Notes: generated by a model from the letters alone, not told the origin. Positions 35,501 through 45,019 are shown, counted from the first letter of the stretch. The stretch: DNA of 64,000 nucleotides from Planctomycetes bacterium ADurb.Bin069 (GCA_002070955.1 MWEK01000002.1:153956-217955); one strand, 5' to 3'. Numbers and translations: made by a program.

Positions 35501-37662
35501 CACTCGCCTTCCGGCGCCGCCAGATCGATGGCGACGATGCGCGTCCCGCCTAGATTCCACAGCCTCAGAAGGACCTGATCGTCCCCTCCCCGCCGCGCCG
35601 CGTCGAGCGCCGCGGGGACATCGTGCACGTTCCTGAGGGCCGTCGACCCGATATGCGTGAGGATCTCGTAGGCCTGGATGGACCTGATCGCCGCCTTGCC
35701 GCCCGGCTCGACCTTCGAGATCACGACGCCCGGATCATCCGGCGCCAGGCGCAGCGCGCCGCGGACCTCGTAGGTGAGGTTTCTCACCGACAGGCCGAGG
35801 GTGCGCTCCTTGAGTCTCTCGGCGCTCTCGAAATCCGCCGGCCCCTCCTCGAGCACGAGGTCGACCTGGCGCTCCTGCCCGCCGCTGAGGTAGGTCAACG
35901 TCACCTTCTTACCCGGGCCGATCTTGGTCAACAGGTTCGTGAGATAGTTGCGCGCCGGCCGCCAGAGACGCGTCGCTGGGAAGTCGTCGTCGTCGTCGTC
36001 GAGCACCAACCTTCTCCAGGAGTACGAACTTCCCGAGCCGGACCTCGTTTTGAGCTCCACCGGTCGGCTCTCCCCCTCCTGAGCGAGTCGGAGCAGAATG
36101 TCTCCGGGCGCAAGGCCGAGGGCCTCGGCGGGGGAACGCGCGTAGACGTGGGACACCTTCAATCCGATCCGGCCCTCGCGCGTGGGACCGAGGAGCCCCT
36201 CCAGTTCCATCAAGTCGCGGTCCACCGGCTGGTATTCGACGCCGAGCCAGACGATCCGCTTCTTCTCGGGAGCCGCCAGCGGACACGCGAGGGGGTCGAA
36301 GGCCTTCGCGGCATCGGCCAGGATCGGCGCCAGCCGGCTCAGCGAGGCGACCTGCTCCCACCGTTTGACCGCCGCGGGCGAATCCGCGATCTTGCGGACG
36401 AGGTACAGCCCCAGCAGTCCGCCCTCGACATCGAAGAGCAGCGCCGGCGCGTCCACCGGTTTGACGAGATCGGGCAGCTCCTCCTCGCCCGCGCCGATCC
36501 GGACGTTGAACCAGCGGTTGTAGTCGGTTTCGTGGTAACGGCGCCCGAAACGCTCCTCGACCCGATGGACGAGGAACAGCTTCCCGCGCCGCGGCTCGGC
36601 ATCGGCGCGCAACTCGAAGGGTTCGACCTCCTCGGCGCCGCCGATGAGCAGCGCGCCCCACTGCGCGAAGACGCCGATGAACGGCGCCTCCCGCTCGCCG
36701 CCGCCGGCATCCACCGTGATCCTGGTGATCTGATGCGCCTCTTCGCGCTCCAGGTCGACGGGCACCAAGAAGCGGCCGCCGCCCACGGCCAGGCCGTAGC
36801 AGACGAGAATCTTACGTTCGGAGTCGTCGTACCCGTAGTACCGGTCTTCGTCCTCTTCCTCATCCTTGACGTTGCGCAGGTGGATCCGCACCTTGCGGGC
36901 GCTGCGGGCGACGCGCGCTTCAAGCCGCGCGCACAGATCCCCCCACCCCCGGGCATCGATGCGCGCGCCCGCGCGGAGCTGAGCCGGGTTGTAGGTCGTG
37001 AGGCCCCCCGGACCGTCCCACAGGTCGTACTCGGTCTGAAACCCCACCGCGGCGCCCGCCCCGTTCAGAAGGAGCGCGCCGCCGAAGGGCCGGTCCTCGG
37101 TTCTCAGGCCGAAGATGGCCCGGTACTCCGGCTCGGGCCCGAGCGGCACGAGATCGACGATGGCGGGCGAGATCTGGAGATAGCGGTCGCGGCCCACGAG
37201 CATGACCTCGACGCGGTGGAAGGGATCCCCCAGGGCGAACCGCGCCGCCTCGAACTCGACGTGCGCCACGGGCGCCTCGGGCGCCGAACTCGGCGCGAAG
37301 AGAAGCGCGTTCCAGTCGACGAAAACGGCGGCCGGCGCCAGCTCGACCTTGCGGCCGTCGCCGTGCTCGGCCTCCGCCTTGGTGACGCGCCAGAGCGGCA
37401 CGTAGGGATCGGCGCACAGGACGCCGCCTTGCGGATCGACGACGATACCGGTCCACTTGAAAGCTATCCTTCGCGCGTAGCAGCGATCGGCCAGGTTCTG
37501 CTCGTCATCATCCCGGTACGCGTCGGGAATCGACCTTGTGTCCGGCCCGAACCAGAACGATAGGCGCACGAAGCTCTCGCCCGACTTCCGCGCCGCCGCC
37601 GCCACCGGCTCGGGAATGCCGGCCGCGCCCCACGCCAAACTCGCGACTAGCAGCGTCAGCAT
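35500..37662 (-). CDS. Exported HtrA-like pseudoprotease with two PDZ domains
   Basis: A 720-aa exported protein with signal peptide (MLTLLVASLAWGAAG). Two PDZ-like domains lie in the C-terminal third (GLAPGDILLRLAQEG; VVISKVEPGGKAAIRSIQAY). The first 200 or so residues keep the outline of a trypsin fold (TGIVVDPQGGVLCAD, PFGGALLLNGAGAAVGF). At the HtrA catalytic sites the His block has no His, and GNSGG reads PFGGA, so no protease activity is expected. It starts two bases after the stop of the intact HtrA and is probably its partner or adaptor. Domain limits are by eye. Confidence 0.6.
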   Translation of the reverse strand: MLTLLVASLAWGAAGIPEPVAAAARKSGESFVRLSFWFGPDTRSIPDAYRDDDEQNLADRCYARRIAFKWTGIVVDPQGGVLCADPYVPLWRVTKAEAEHGDGRKVELAPAAVFVDWNALLFAPSSAPEAPVAHVEFEAARFALGDPFHRVEVMLVGRDRYLQISPAIVDLVPLGPEPEYRAIFGLRTEDRPFGGALLLNGAGAAVGFQTEYDLWDGPGGLTTYNPAQLRAGARIDARGWGDLCARLEARVARSARKVRIHLRNVKDEEEDEDRYYGYDDSERKILVCYGLAVGGGRFLVPVDLEREEAHQITRITVDAGGGEREAPFIGVFAQWGALLIGGAEEVEPFELRADAEPRRGKLFLVHRVEERFGRRYHETDYNRWFNVRIGAGEEELPDLVKPVDAPALLFDVEGGLLGLYLVRKIADSPAAVKRWEQVASLSRLAPILADAAKAFDPLACPLAAPEKKRIVWLGVEYQPVDRDLMELEGLLGPTREGRIGLKVSHVYARSPAEALGLAPGDILLRLAQEGESRPVELKTRSGSGSSYSWRRLVLDDDDDDFPATRLWRPARNYLTNLLTKIGPGKKVTLTYLSGGQERQVDLVLEEGPADFESAERLKERTLGLSVRNLTYEVRGALRLAPDDPGVVISKVEPGGKAAIRSIQAYEILTHIGSTALRNVHDVPAALDAARRGGDDQVLLRLWNLGGTRIVAIDLAAPEGE

Positions 37663-37664
37663 GT

Positions 37665-39032
37665 TCAGAAGCTCCCCTTGTTGTCGGACCTGACCGCGCC
37701 TTCCTGGCTCCGGCGGTTGAAGTCCAGGACAAACCATCGCGTGTAGCCGCCGCGCAGCACCTCGCAGAGCACCTTGCGCTTGCCCGCCGGCAGGGTGCTC
37801 GCGCGCTGATAGACCCTGAGGGCGGCCGCCAGATCCGGGATGTCCTCCCCGTCGATCCTCAGGAGGATGTCGTACCGACTGAGGCCGCCCGCCGCCGCGT
37901 TGCCGCCGTTCTTGACGCCCTGGATGAACACGCCTTCCGGCTGGAAGTACGCCAGCAGACGGTCGGTGTGCCGGTTGATTTCCTTGAGGGTCAGGTCCCA
38001 TTCCCTCAGCTCGAGGTCATCGCCCTCGATCTTGCCCTTGGCCACCGGGACGAGCCTTGCCGCGGCTTCCTTTCCACCCCGGACATAGGCGACCTCCACG
38101 GCTCGCCCGGGGGGGAGCCCGGCCAGAAGCCTCCGCAAGGCGGGCAGATCCTCCATGTACATGCCGGAAACCTCCGCGCCGCCGATGCGCACAATCCGGT
38201 CGCCCGTCTTGAGACCCGCCTGCTCGGCGGGCGAACGCCGTTCGACGCCCGCGATCATGACGCCTTGGTCGGCGGGGATGAAAATGCTCTTCTCGAAATC
38301 GCGCAGCGGCTGAAGCTGCACGCCGGTCCAACTGCGCGGCACATGGCCGTGGCGCAGGATCGCGTCCACCACCTCCTTGACGCGGTTGACCGGAATGGCG
38401 AAGCCGATGTTGTCCGCCAGGAAGACTCCGCGCGCGTTGATGCCGACGACCTCGCCGCGCATGTTGACCAGGGGACCCCCGCTGTTCCCGGGGTTGATCG
38501 CGGCGTCGGTCTGGACCCAGAGGTTGTACGGCGACATGCTCAAGTAGCGGCGCGTGTTGCTCACGATCCCGAGGGACACCGACCGCACGAACCCGAAGGG
38601 CGCGCCCATGGCCATCACGAACTGCCCTTCCCTCAGGCTCTCCGAATCCCCCAGCGGCACCCACGGCGACTTCTCGCCGGGGCGCAGGGCGAGTCTGAGA
38701 AGCGCCAGGTCGGTCTCCTTGTCGTGCCCCAGGATCACGGCGGGCACCTCGCGCCGATCGGATAGGACGCAGCGAATCTCGACGGCCTTCTCGGACACGT
38801 GGTGATTCGTGACGACGAGCCCGTCCTCGGAGATGATGACGCCGCTGCCGTAAACGAGGACCTTGAGCTTCTCGCCCTCCTCGAAGCTCTCCTGGACGGG
38901 CTTGACGAAGACGACGCCGGGAAAAACGCGCTCCTGCGTCTCGGCGATCCCGCGCTCGAACTCGGCCGGCGCCTGCGCGCAGATCAACAGGCGCAGTACG
39001 CCCAACGCCGCCGCAACCCCGTTCCATCCCAT
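37665..39032 (-). CDS. HtrA/DegP-type periplasmic serine protease
   Basis: A 455-aa exported protease and chaperone that degrades misfolded envelope proteins. The triad is H78 (TNHHV), D108 (ETDLALLRL) and S184 (PGNSGGPL). A PDZ domain follows (RSPAEQAGLKTGDRIVRIGG), with a second PDZ-like block near the end (GGLSRYDILLRIDGEDI). A short signal peptide is present. ATG 39032 has GGGAGG six bases upstream. The downstream gene encodes a related protein without the triad. Confidence 0.9.
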   Translation of the reverse strand: MGWNGVAAALGVLRLLICAQAPAEFERGIAETQERVFPGVVFVKPVQESFEEGEKLKVLVYGSGVIISEDGLVVTNHHVSEKAVEIRCVLSDRREVPAVILGHDKETDLALLRLALRPGEKSPWVPLGDSESLREGQFVMAMGAPFGFVRSVSLGIVSNTRRYLSMSPYNLWVQTDAAINPGNSGGPLVNMRGEVVGINARGVFLADNIGFAIPVNRVKEVVDAILRHGHVPRSWTGVQLQPLRDFEKSIFIPADQGVMIAGVERRSPAEQAGLKTGDRIVRIGGAEVSGMYMEDLPALRRLLAGLPPGRAVEVAYVRGGKEAAARLVPVAKGKIEGDDLELREWDLTLKEINRHTDRLLAYFQPEGVFIQGVKNGGNAAAGGLSRYDILLRIDGEDIPDLAAALRVYQRASTLPAGKRKVLCEVLRGGYTRWFVLDFNRRSQEGAVRSDNKGSF

Positions 39033-39108
39033 GGTCCACCTCCCTTTGGCGGCGCGCCCTTTCGCTCGGCACCGACGGCCGCGTTCGCGCGCCCGCCGCG
39101 GCACTTAC

Positions 39109-39137
39109 ATTATATGTCGACTTTTCCGGACCATGAA
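39109..39137 (-). promoter_or_regulatory. Possible promoter of the htrA pair
   Basis: On the minus strand a perfect TATAAT (39114-39109), 17 bases from TTCATG (39137-39132), which is a weak -35. The predicted start is near 39102, leaving a 70-base leader. No sigma-E or CpxR site is evident. Confidence 0.45.
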
Positions 39138-39238
39138 CTTGCCTTTTTTCCCCCGGCCGCGGCGGCGCGGGGAGGCGGTTGATTCGCCTCGGGGCCGGCA
39201 GTATCCTTGAGGCTCGCCCGCCGGCGGCAAGGAGCTCC

Positions 39239-40294
39239 ATGGACCTCGAGGCGAAGATCAAGAGCCGCGCCCAGCTCGCGCGCCTCATCCCCGCCCTCAA
39301 GCGGGCAGGCCGGAGGATCGGCCTCACCAACGGCGTGTTCGACCTGCTGCATTGGGGCCACGCCGCCTACCTGGCCGAGGCGCGCGCCCTCTGCGATGTC
39401 CTCATTGTGAGCTGCAACACGGATGCTTCCGTGCGGCGCTACAAGGGCGACGCGCGCCCGCTGGTGCCGCTCCGGGAGCGCCAGCGTCTCGTCGCGGCGC
39501 TCCAGGCCGTGAGCTTCGTCACCAGCCACGGCGAGCGCCGCATGCGCCGGACGCTCGAAGCGCTCAAGCCCGACCTGTACATCAAGGGCGGCGACTACGA
39601 TGCCAAGGCGCTCACCTCGCGGGCGGTCGTCGAGGCCTACGGCGGCAAGGCGGTGGTTCTGTCTCTGGCCGCGGGCCGCTCCACGACGGCGCTCATCAAC
39701 CGGGCCGCCGAGGCGGCCTTCCGGGAGGGCCGCTTCCTGCCCGGCCCCGCCGCGCCGAGGAAGCCCGCGGCGTTCCTGGATCGCGACGGCGTCATCCTGG
39801 CGCCCGTGCCGCATCTGCACGAACCGGAGAAAGCGGCCCTCATGCCGGGCGCGGCCGCCGGCTTGCGGCTGCTCGCCCGCCGGGGGCTGCGCCTGATCGT
39901 CGTGACGAACCAACCCGGCATCGGCATGGGTTACTTCACCCTGGAGGATTTCTTCCGGGTCAATTCGCGCATGCTGGGGCTGCTGGCGAAGGAAGGCGTC
40001 ATGATCGATGCGGTCTATTTCTGCCCCCACAGCCCGGCGCTGGCTTGCGGCTGCCGAAAGCCCGCCACGGGCCTGTTCGCCCGGGCGCTGGCCGAGCAAC
40101 CCATCCTGCGGCGCGGAAGCTTGATGTTCGGCGACCGGGAGGCCGACATGCGGGCCGCGCGGCGCTTCAGGGTGCCGGGAGTCCTGGTGGGGCCCGGCGA
40201 CACGGCCGCGGCGCGGCGCCTCGCCGCGGCGCGCGGGCGCGATCTCTTGGCGGCCGCGCGCCTGGGGCTGACGCTCCGCCGGACCGTGGGGTAA
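39239..40294 (+). CDS. Heptose cytidylyltransferase-like domain fused to GmhB-type phosphatase
   Basis: A 351-aa bifunctional enzyme for ADP-heptose, the precursor of LPS core. Residues 1-165 are a nucleotidyltransferase of the HldE C-domain/RfaE2 type (TNGVFDLLHWGH, 30-41). Residues 175-345 are a HAD phosphatase of the GmhB type (FLDRDGVI with D181 and D183) with the zinc loop CPHSPALACGCRKP. The phosphatase acts just before the nucleotidyltransferase in the pathway, so the fusion joins consecutive steps. In E. coli these are separate, with HldE fused instead to the kinase. ATG 39239 has AGGAG upstream. The heptose kinase is not in the window. Confidence 0.85.
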   Translation: MDLEAKIKSRAQLARLIPALKRAGRRIGLTNGVFDLLHWGHAAYLAEARALCDVLIVSCNTDASVRRYKGDARPLVPLRERQRLVAALQAVSFVTSHGERRMRRTLEALKPDLYIKGGDYDAKALTSRAVVEAYGGKAVVLSLAAGRSTTALINRAAEAAFREGRFLPGPAAPRKPAAFLDRDGVILAPVPHLHEPEKAALMPGAAAGLRLLARRGLRLIVVTNQPGIGMGYFTLEDFFRVNSRMLGLLAKEGVMIDAVYFCPHSPALACGCRKPATGLFARALAEQPILRRGSLMFGDREADMRAARRFRVPGVLVGPGDTAAARRLAAARGRDLLAAARLGLTLRRTVG

Positions 40295-40415
40295 TCTATC
40301 GGGACGGCACGGTTTTCGCCGGAGGGCAACCGAAGGCTCCGGGCCCGGGGCAGCGGCGCGGCCGAGAGGCTTCTTCGGCCGCCCGCGGCCCGCGGCCCGA
40401 GAGGAGTCCGCGCGC

Positions 40416-40943
40416 ATGCTGATACTGAAACTGATACGCAAGTTCTTCCGGGGGCTCGCGGGCGCGGAATCGCCCACGCAGATCGCCCTCGGATTCGGGC
40501 TCGGCCTCATGCTCGGCCTGGTGCCTTTCGCTTCGGGACTGGCGCTCGCGCTTTTGGCCGTCATCCTGATCTTCAAGGTGAGCTTCCCCTTCGCCCTCGG
40601 CGCCATGGCGGTCGCGCAGATCTGCCGGGTGTCTTTTCTGAGCGACCTGTGCGGCGCGACGGGGTATTGGGCCCTCGAGTCTCTGCCGCTCCAAGGTTTC
40701 TGGGCCTGGGCGCTCAACCTGCCCGTCATCGGCCTGCTGAGCCTGGACCGCTACGCCGTCATGGGGGGCGCGCTCTTGGGAGCCGCCGGCGGCGCCGCGT
40801 TGTTCTTCCCGCTCAGGTGGGGCGTCCTGCGCTACCGCGAGGCCGTCGTCGCGCGGCTCTCGAAGTCCAAGCTTTTCAAGACGATCACCAACCTCTGGTT
40901 AATGCGCGCCCTACGGTGGTTGTTCCTCGGTTCCGGGAACTGA
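40416..40943 (+). CDS. TIGR03546-like membrane protein
   Basis: A 175-aa integral membrane protein with about three hydrophobic segments (FGLGLMLGLVPFASGLALALL and others). It resembles the TIGR03546/DUF2062-like family, which occurs next to TIGR03545-like proteins; that same pairing is seen here, 13 bases apart. Function is unknown, perhaps envelope lipid or polymer handling. No GAGG-type site is obvious before ATG 40416 apart from GAGAGGAG about 13 bases upstream. Confidence 0.65.
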   Translation: MLILKLIRKFFRGLAGAESPTQIALGFGLGLMLGLVPFASGLALALLAVILIFKVSFPFALGAMAVAQICRVSFLSDLCGATGYWALESLPLQGFWAWALNLPVIGLLSLDRYAVMGGALLGAAGGAALFFPLRWGVLRYREAVVARLSKSKLFKTITNLWLMRALRWLFLGSGN

Positions 40944-40956
40944 AGGAGGCTCGCCC

Positions 40957-42321
40957 GTGAAACGCTTTTTGCCCTTCAGGCTCGCCGTCGCCCTGCCCGT
41001 CCTGGCGATTCTCGCCGCCGCGACCGGGCTTCTCATGAGCTCCTTCGCGAAGACCTTCGCCGAGCGCGGCGCCTCCGCCGCCTTCGGAACCTCCGTCACC
41101 TTCGCATCCCTCAGCCTAAACCCCTTCACCGGCACGCTCGCCTTCACCGACCTTGCCGTTGCGGACGCGCGCCGGCCGGGGGAAAACGTGTTCGCCGCCG
41201 CGCGGGGCGAAGGCAAGCTCTCCCTGTCCGAGCTCCTGCGCGGCCGCGCCGTCGTCGACGACGTGACGCTGGCGACGGTGCGCATGCACGTCGAGCGCAA
41301 CGAGGACGGCAGCTTCAACTTCGAGGACCTCGGGGAGGAGCCGCAGGCGCCCACCGAGGAGGAGAAGAACGCGGCGCGCCTCACCGACTGGCTCGAGCGC
41401 CTGAAGCAGGTCGCCGAAAAGCTCAAGGAGCGGCGGGCGCAAGAAGCCGAGAAGCGCCGGGACGAGCGCAAGGCGGAGAAGAAGGCTCCGCCCCCGCCCG
41501 AGCAAATCAAGACCGGGCGCGCGGAGTACGTCCGGCGCATCGAACCCCGCGTCGTCGTGCGCCGGGTGCGAATCGAGGACCTGGAACTGGAGCTCAGCGA
41601 TGCTTCCAAGCCCGAGGAGAAGCTTCCCCCCCTCACCGGCGCGAACGCCGTGGTGGAGAACCTGTCGTCCTCCCCCCTGGACCACGACAAACCCGTCACC
41701 TTCGCTCTGAGGGGGAGCTTCGCCGACCAGGGCCGCATGAACCTCGGCGGCACCCTCGGCCTGCAGGCCGGCGCCGACGCGCTCCTCAAACTCGACGCGA
41801 AGACCGAAAGCCTGAAACTCGCCCTGCTGAAGCCGCTTTTCGGCCTCTCCCTCCCCGTCGCGCTCAAGGAAGGCGTGGCGAATCTGGAGGCCGGCGCCAG
41901 CCTGACGAACTTCTCCGCCCTGGCGGCGGTGCCGGACCTGGTGCTCAGCAATCTCGACATCGCGCCCGATGGGAAGCACGCCACGATCATCGGCATCCCC
42001 GCCAAGGACTTCTGCGACGCGGTCAATCACGCCAAGACCCTCGCGATCAAGGGCCTGCGGATCGGCGGCACCCTCGCGGCGCCGGAATTCTCCTGGAGCG
42101 CGGAGTTCAGGGAGAGCCTCAAGCGAATGCTCGTCGATGCCGGCAGGGCCGCCGCCGCCGCGGAGCTGGACAAACAGATCGCAAAAGGCGCGGAGAAGCT
42201 TTCCAAGGAGGCCGAGAAGGTCCTCGGCTCCGAGGCCGGCAAGCAAGCCGCCGACAAGGCCGCCGGCGTCCTCAAAAAGGCCGGCGGATTGATTCCCGGG
42301 CTTGGAACCGATCCCAAGTGA
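40957..42321 (+). CDS. AsmA/DUF748-like envelope protein (TIGR03545-like)
   Basis: A 454-aa protein with an N-terminal membrane anchor (LAVALPVLAILAAATGLLM). An AsmA-like repeat follows (FGTSVTFASLSLNPFTGTLA), then a charged coiled-coil stretch near residues 130-175 (EKRRDERKAEKKAPPPP), a beta-rich region, and a helical tail (ELDKQIAKGAEKLSKEAEKV). AsmA-like proteins span the periplasm and are thought to move lipids between membranes. It is paired with the upstream small membrane protein; start ATG 40957 has GGAGG nearby. Confidence 0.65.
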   Translation: MKRFLPFRLAVALPVLAILAAATGLLMSSFAKTFAERGASAAFGTSVTFASLSLNPFTGTLAFTDLAVADARRPGENVFAAARGEGKLSLSELLRGRAVVDDVTLATVRMHVERNEDGSFNFEDLGEEPQAPTEEEKNAARLTDWLERLKQVAEKLKERRAQEAEKRRDERKAEKKAPPPPEQIKTGRAEYVRRIEPRVVVRRVRIEDLELELSDASKPEEKLPPLTGANAVVENLSSSPLDHDKPVTFALRGSFADQGRMNLGGTLGLQAGADALLKLDAKTESLKLALLKPLFGLSLPVALKEGVANLEAGASLTNFSALAAVPDLVLSNLDIAPDGKHATIIGIPAKDFCDAVNHAKTLAIKGLRIGGTLAAPEFSWSAEFRESLKRMLVDAGRAAAAAELDKQIAKGAEKLSKEAEKVLGSEAGKQAADKAAGVLKKAGGLIPGLGTDPK

Positions 42322-42333
42322 TCCCCGCGCGGC

Positions 42334-43854
42334 CTAGGGCGGCGGGAAGTCCAAGCTCAGCGCGAACCTCACCGATGAGCCCTCGGCCGTCAGAGCGGCG
42401 CGCGCCCCCGCGAGCGCCTCGCAGACGACGGCCGCCGCCTCGATCTCGTCGGGCCGCCTGAAGCCGCGGCGCCGCGCGGATCCCTCGCTGAGCAACGCCT
42501 TGTTGCGGCGCAGCCACGCGCCGAGCGCGGCGGTGTCCACCGCCGCCGCGCAGGCCGGACGTTCCGCCGCGCCGCCCTCATCCGCAAGCTCCGTTGCCGC
42601 CGCGCGCACGACCCGCGCCAAGGCCTCGCTGGTGTTGACGCACAGGAGGTCCTCCCGCACCTCCATCGCCAGGCGGTGCGCGCCCAGGGCACACACGAAG
42701 CACGTCCGGCCTTCCTCCTCCTCCATGCGCGCCTCGCGCTCCTGGAGCGCCGCCGCGGCACAAAGGGCCCGCCCCAGAGCGAGGAGCCCTTCCCGCGCGC
42801 CGGCCGTGCGGATCGCGGCGCGCAACGCGAACGCCGCGGGCTCGCCGCCTTCGCCGCACCCGCCGATGGCGACAAACACTTCCGGTCCGAGTCCCGCGAG
42901 CACCTCGGGGACCGCGCGCCCGCCGAAGGCGGTGGACGCGATTCCCTCCATGCGGCGGCGCGCCAGTTCCCGCTCCTCGGGCGCGCCGAGGCGTTCGATG
43001 AGTCCGTGCAGCGCCTTGAGATCAACGCTGAGCGCCGCCAACGCCATCGCTTCCCGCGGCGACGCTTTCCCGAGCCGCGGGCGCGGCGAGGCCGCGCCCG
43101 CGAAGGGCGCCGCCAGCGCCGCGTCCCCGCAGCGCGCCTCCCCGGCGAGTTCGATCCCCGCGCTGGTCGCCTTGAGCGTGCATTCGAGGCGCTCGAAGGG
43201 AAGCGGCGGAGCGTCCTCAAGGCCGCGCGGCGACCGCGCCGGACCCCAGTCGACGCACACCTGCAGGCACGCGTCCTCGGGAACCGCGGGCGCGGCGGCC
43301 GCCCGCGCCGCGAGGGCGCGCGAGCTCCCCGCCAGAATCCCGTCGGCCTCGATGCGCAGGAAAAACTCCACGCCCTTCACGCGCAGCCGCTCGAACTCCG
43401 CCCCCTCCGCGCCCGGCCCCCGCAGCCTGACGACCTCCGGATCCCGTTCGATCAGGCGGGCGACAATGGCGCGGAAGTCGACCGGCCCGGCCGGTTTGAG
43501 ATGGACGGCGAAAGCCCGCGCGCCGTTCTCCTCGGATAGAACGAGAACGCCCGAGCCGCGCAGGATCTCGGCAAGCGGCGCCCGGAGCGGCATGGCGAAC
43601 CGCGCTTCCGCTTCGGAGATCGCGGCATCGAGCTGCGCCTTGCGTTTTTTCACGTCGGCACGCTCAAGCCACCCCGACGCCGCCAGCGCCCGAGCGAAGC
43701 TCGACTCCGCCACCAGCGACCATGCTTGATCGAGGTTGCGGAAGCCGATCCGGACCGAGGCGGGCGCCCCCGGAGCCTCCCGCCCCCGCGCGCATGCCGC
43801 CGCGCAGAACAGGGCCGCGATCAAGACCGCGGGCCGCCGGCGTCTCCGCGTCAC
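42334..43854 (-). CDS. Exported hypothetical protein of the sigma/anti-sigma operon
   Basis: A 506-aa exported protein with signal AVLIALFC-type sequence ending CAAACARG, possibly a lipoprotein. The body is Ala/Arg/Glu-rich with mixed alpha and beta segments and no motif I recognise. The GTG at 43854 overlaps the anti-sigma stop (GTGA) with GGAGG nine bases before it. Cotranscription with an ECF sigma factor and its anti-sigma makes it a candidate envelope stress sensor or effector; that is inference. Confidence 0.6.
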   Translation of the reverse strand: MTRRRRRPAVLIAALFCAAACARGREAPGAPASVRIGFRNLDQAWSLVAESSFARALAASGWLERADVKKRKAQLDAAISEAEARFAMPLRAPLAEILRGSGVLVLSEENGARAFAVHLKPAGPVDFRAIVARLIERDPEVVRLRGPGAEGAEFERLRVKGVEFFLRIEADGILAGSSRALAARAAAAPAVPEDACLQVCVDWGPARSPRGLEDAPPLPFERLECTLKATSAGIELAGEARCGDAALAAPFAGAASPRPRLGKASPREAMALAALSVDLKALHGLIERLGAPEERELARRRMEGIASTAFGGRAVPEVLAGLGPEVFVAIGGCGEGGEPAAFALRAAIRTAGAREGLLALGRALCAAAALQEREARMEEEEGRTCFVCALGAHRLAMEVREDLLCVNTSEALARVVRAAATELADEGGAAERPACAAAVDTAALGAWLRRNKALLSEGSARRRGFRRPDEIEAAAVVCEALAGARAALTAEGSSVRFALSLDFPPP

Positions 43855-44456
43855 CTTTCGCCGCCTCCGTCGGCCTCGCCGCCGCCCGGCAGCGACCCGA
43901 GAAAGCGGCTCAGAACCGACGCCGCGTCCGCCGCCGCCCGCGGCACGAACTCGCCGCCGAGGCCCACGATCTCGGAGAACCGTTGCGCCGCGGTATCTCC
44001 CGCGCACGCGAGCAGCATCGAATGCGCCTCGGAGGCGACGCCTTCGGGCACCGCGCTGATGCCGCGCCCCGTCTCCAAGCACGCGCGCGCCACGGAATCG
44101 AGCAGATCTTGCGTGGCCGCGACGACGTTCCGGACCGCGCTCGGCTTTTCGCGCCGCAGGAGCGCGACGCCCGCCAGAGCGGCGACAACGAGCACGGCCG
44201 CGGCGGCGCGCGCCCACCGCCGCGCCGCCCAGCGCCCCGCCGGCGAGGCCACGGCGCGCATCACCGCGTCGGCCGCGCCGCCGCGGGGGGCGCCGATCTC
44301 CCCATCGACGAGCGCGCGCACGCGCCGCAGGTCGCGCAACAGCGCCGCGCATTCGGCGCACGCGCCGGCGTGCGCCTCGCAGGCGGCGCGCGCGCCGCGA
44401 TCGAGCTCTCCGTCGATCAAGGCCGAGAAGTCGTTCCTGACCTGGTCGCATCGCAT
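43851..44456 (-). CDS. Membrane anti-sigma factor with zinc-finger domain
   Basis: A 201-aa inner-membrane protein. The cytoplasmic N-terminus has the ZAS motif H-x3-C-x2-C (EAHAGACAECAALL) that binds ECF sigma factors. One membrane helix is at about residues 85-101 (AAAAVLVVAALAGVALL). A periplasmic C-terminal part has no known domain. It lies 11 bases after the sigma gene, as expected for a cognate pair, and overlaps the exported-protein gene. Confidence 0.85.
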   Translation of the reverse strand: MRCDQVRNDFSALIDGELDRGARAACEAHAGACAECAALLRDLRRVRALVDGEIGAPRGGAADAVMRAVASPAGRWAARRWARAAAAVLVVAALAGVALLRREKPSAVRNVVAATQDLLDSVARACLETGRGISAVPEGVASEAHSMLLACAGDTAAQRFSEIVGLGGEFVPRAAADAASVLSRFLGSLPGGGEADGGGER

Positions 44457-44467
44457 GGTTCCGGCCC

Positions 44468-45019
44468 TCACATCAGCTCCCGCGCCCGCAGCATCTCGCG
44501 CAGGTCGACCCGCGCGCGGTGAATCGCGGTCTTCACCGTTCCGATGGGCACCCCCATGATCGCGGCGATCTCGGCGTAGCTGCGCCGGTCCCGGTGCAGC
44601 AGCACGAGCGCCCGCCGCTTCTGATCGCTCAAGCGCTCCAGACACTCGGCCACCGCGCCGCGAAGAGCCGCCGCGCTTTCCTCGCTTTCGTACCCCCACG
44701 CCCCGGCGCCGGCGGCGGCCGCCTCGACTTCGACGATCGGCAGCGCCCGGCGCCGGCGCTGGAGATGCCGCCGGGCGACGTTCGCCGCGATGGCGAGGAG
44801 CCAGCCGGCGAAGGGGCGGCGCGCGTCGAAGCCCGCGAGGGACTTGAAGGCGCGCACGAAGGTCTCCTGGCTGGCGTCCTCGGCATCGTGCCGATCTCCG
44901 AGAATCCGCAGGGCGACGGCGTACACCCGGCGTTCGTAGCGCTCGACGAAAGCGCGGAAAAGGTCCCGCTCGCCGCGAAGCACGCGCAGCACCAGCGCGC
45001 CCTCCTCGGCGATCAACAT
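44468..45019 (-). CDS. ECF-type RNA polymerase sigma factor
   Basis: A 183-aa sigma-70 family factor with region 2 (VYAVALRILGDRHDAEDASQETFVRAF) and region 4 (DRRSYAEIAAIMGVPIGTVKTAIHRAR), and without regions 1 or 3, as in ECF factors. I start at ATG 45019 because GAGG lies seven bases upstream. ATG 45055 would add 12 residues but has no ribosome site. The anti-sigma is directly downstream. Upstream, TGAAAC and TACAAT (45162-45133, minus strand) spaced by 18 bases may be its promoter. Confidence 0.9.
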   Translation of the reverse strand: MLIAEEGALVLRVLRGERDLFRAFVERYERRVYAVALRILGDRHDAEDASQETFVRAFKSLAGFDARRPFAGWLLAIAANVARRHLQRRRRALPIVEVEAAAAGAGAWGYESEESAAALRGAVAECLERLSDQKRRALVLLHRDRRSYAEIAAIMGVPIGTVKTAIHRARVDLREMLRARELM

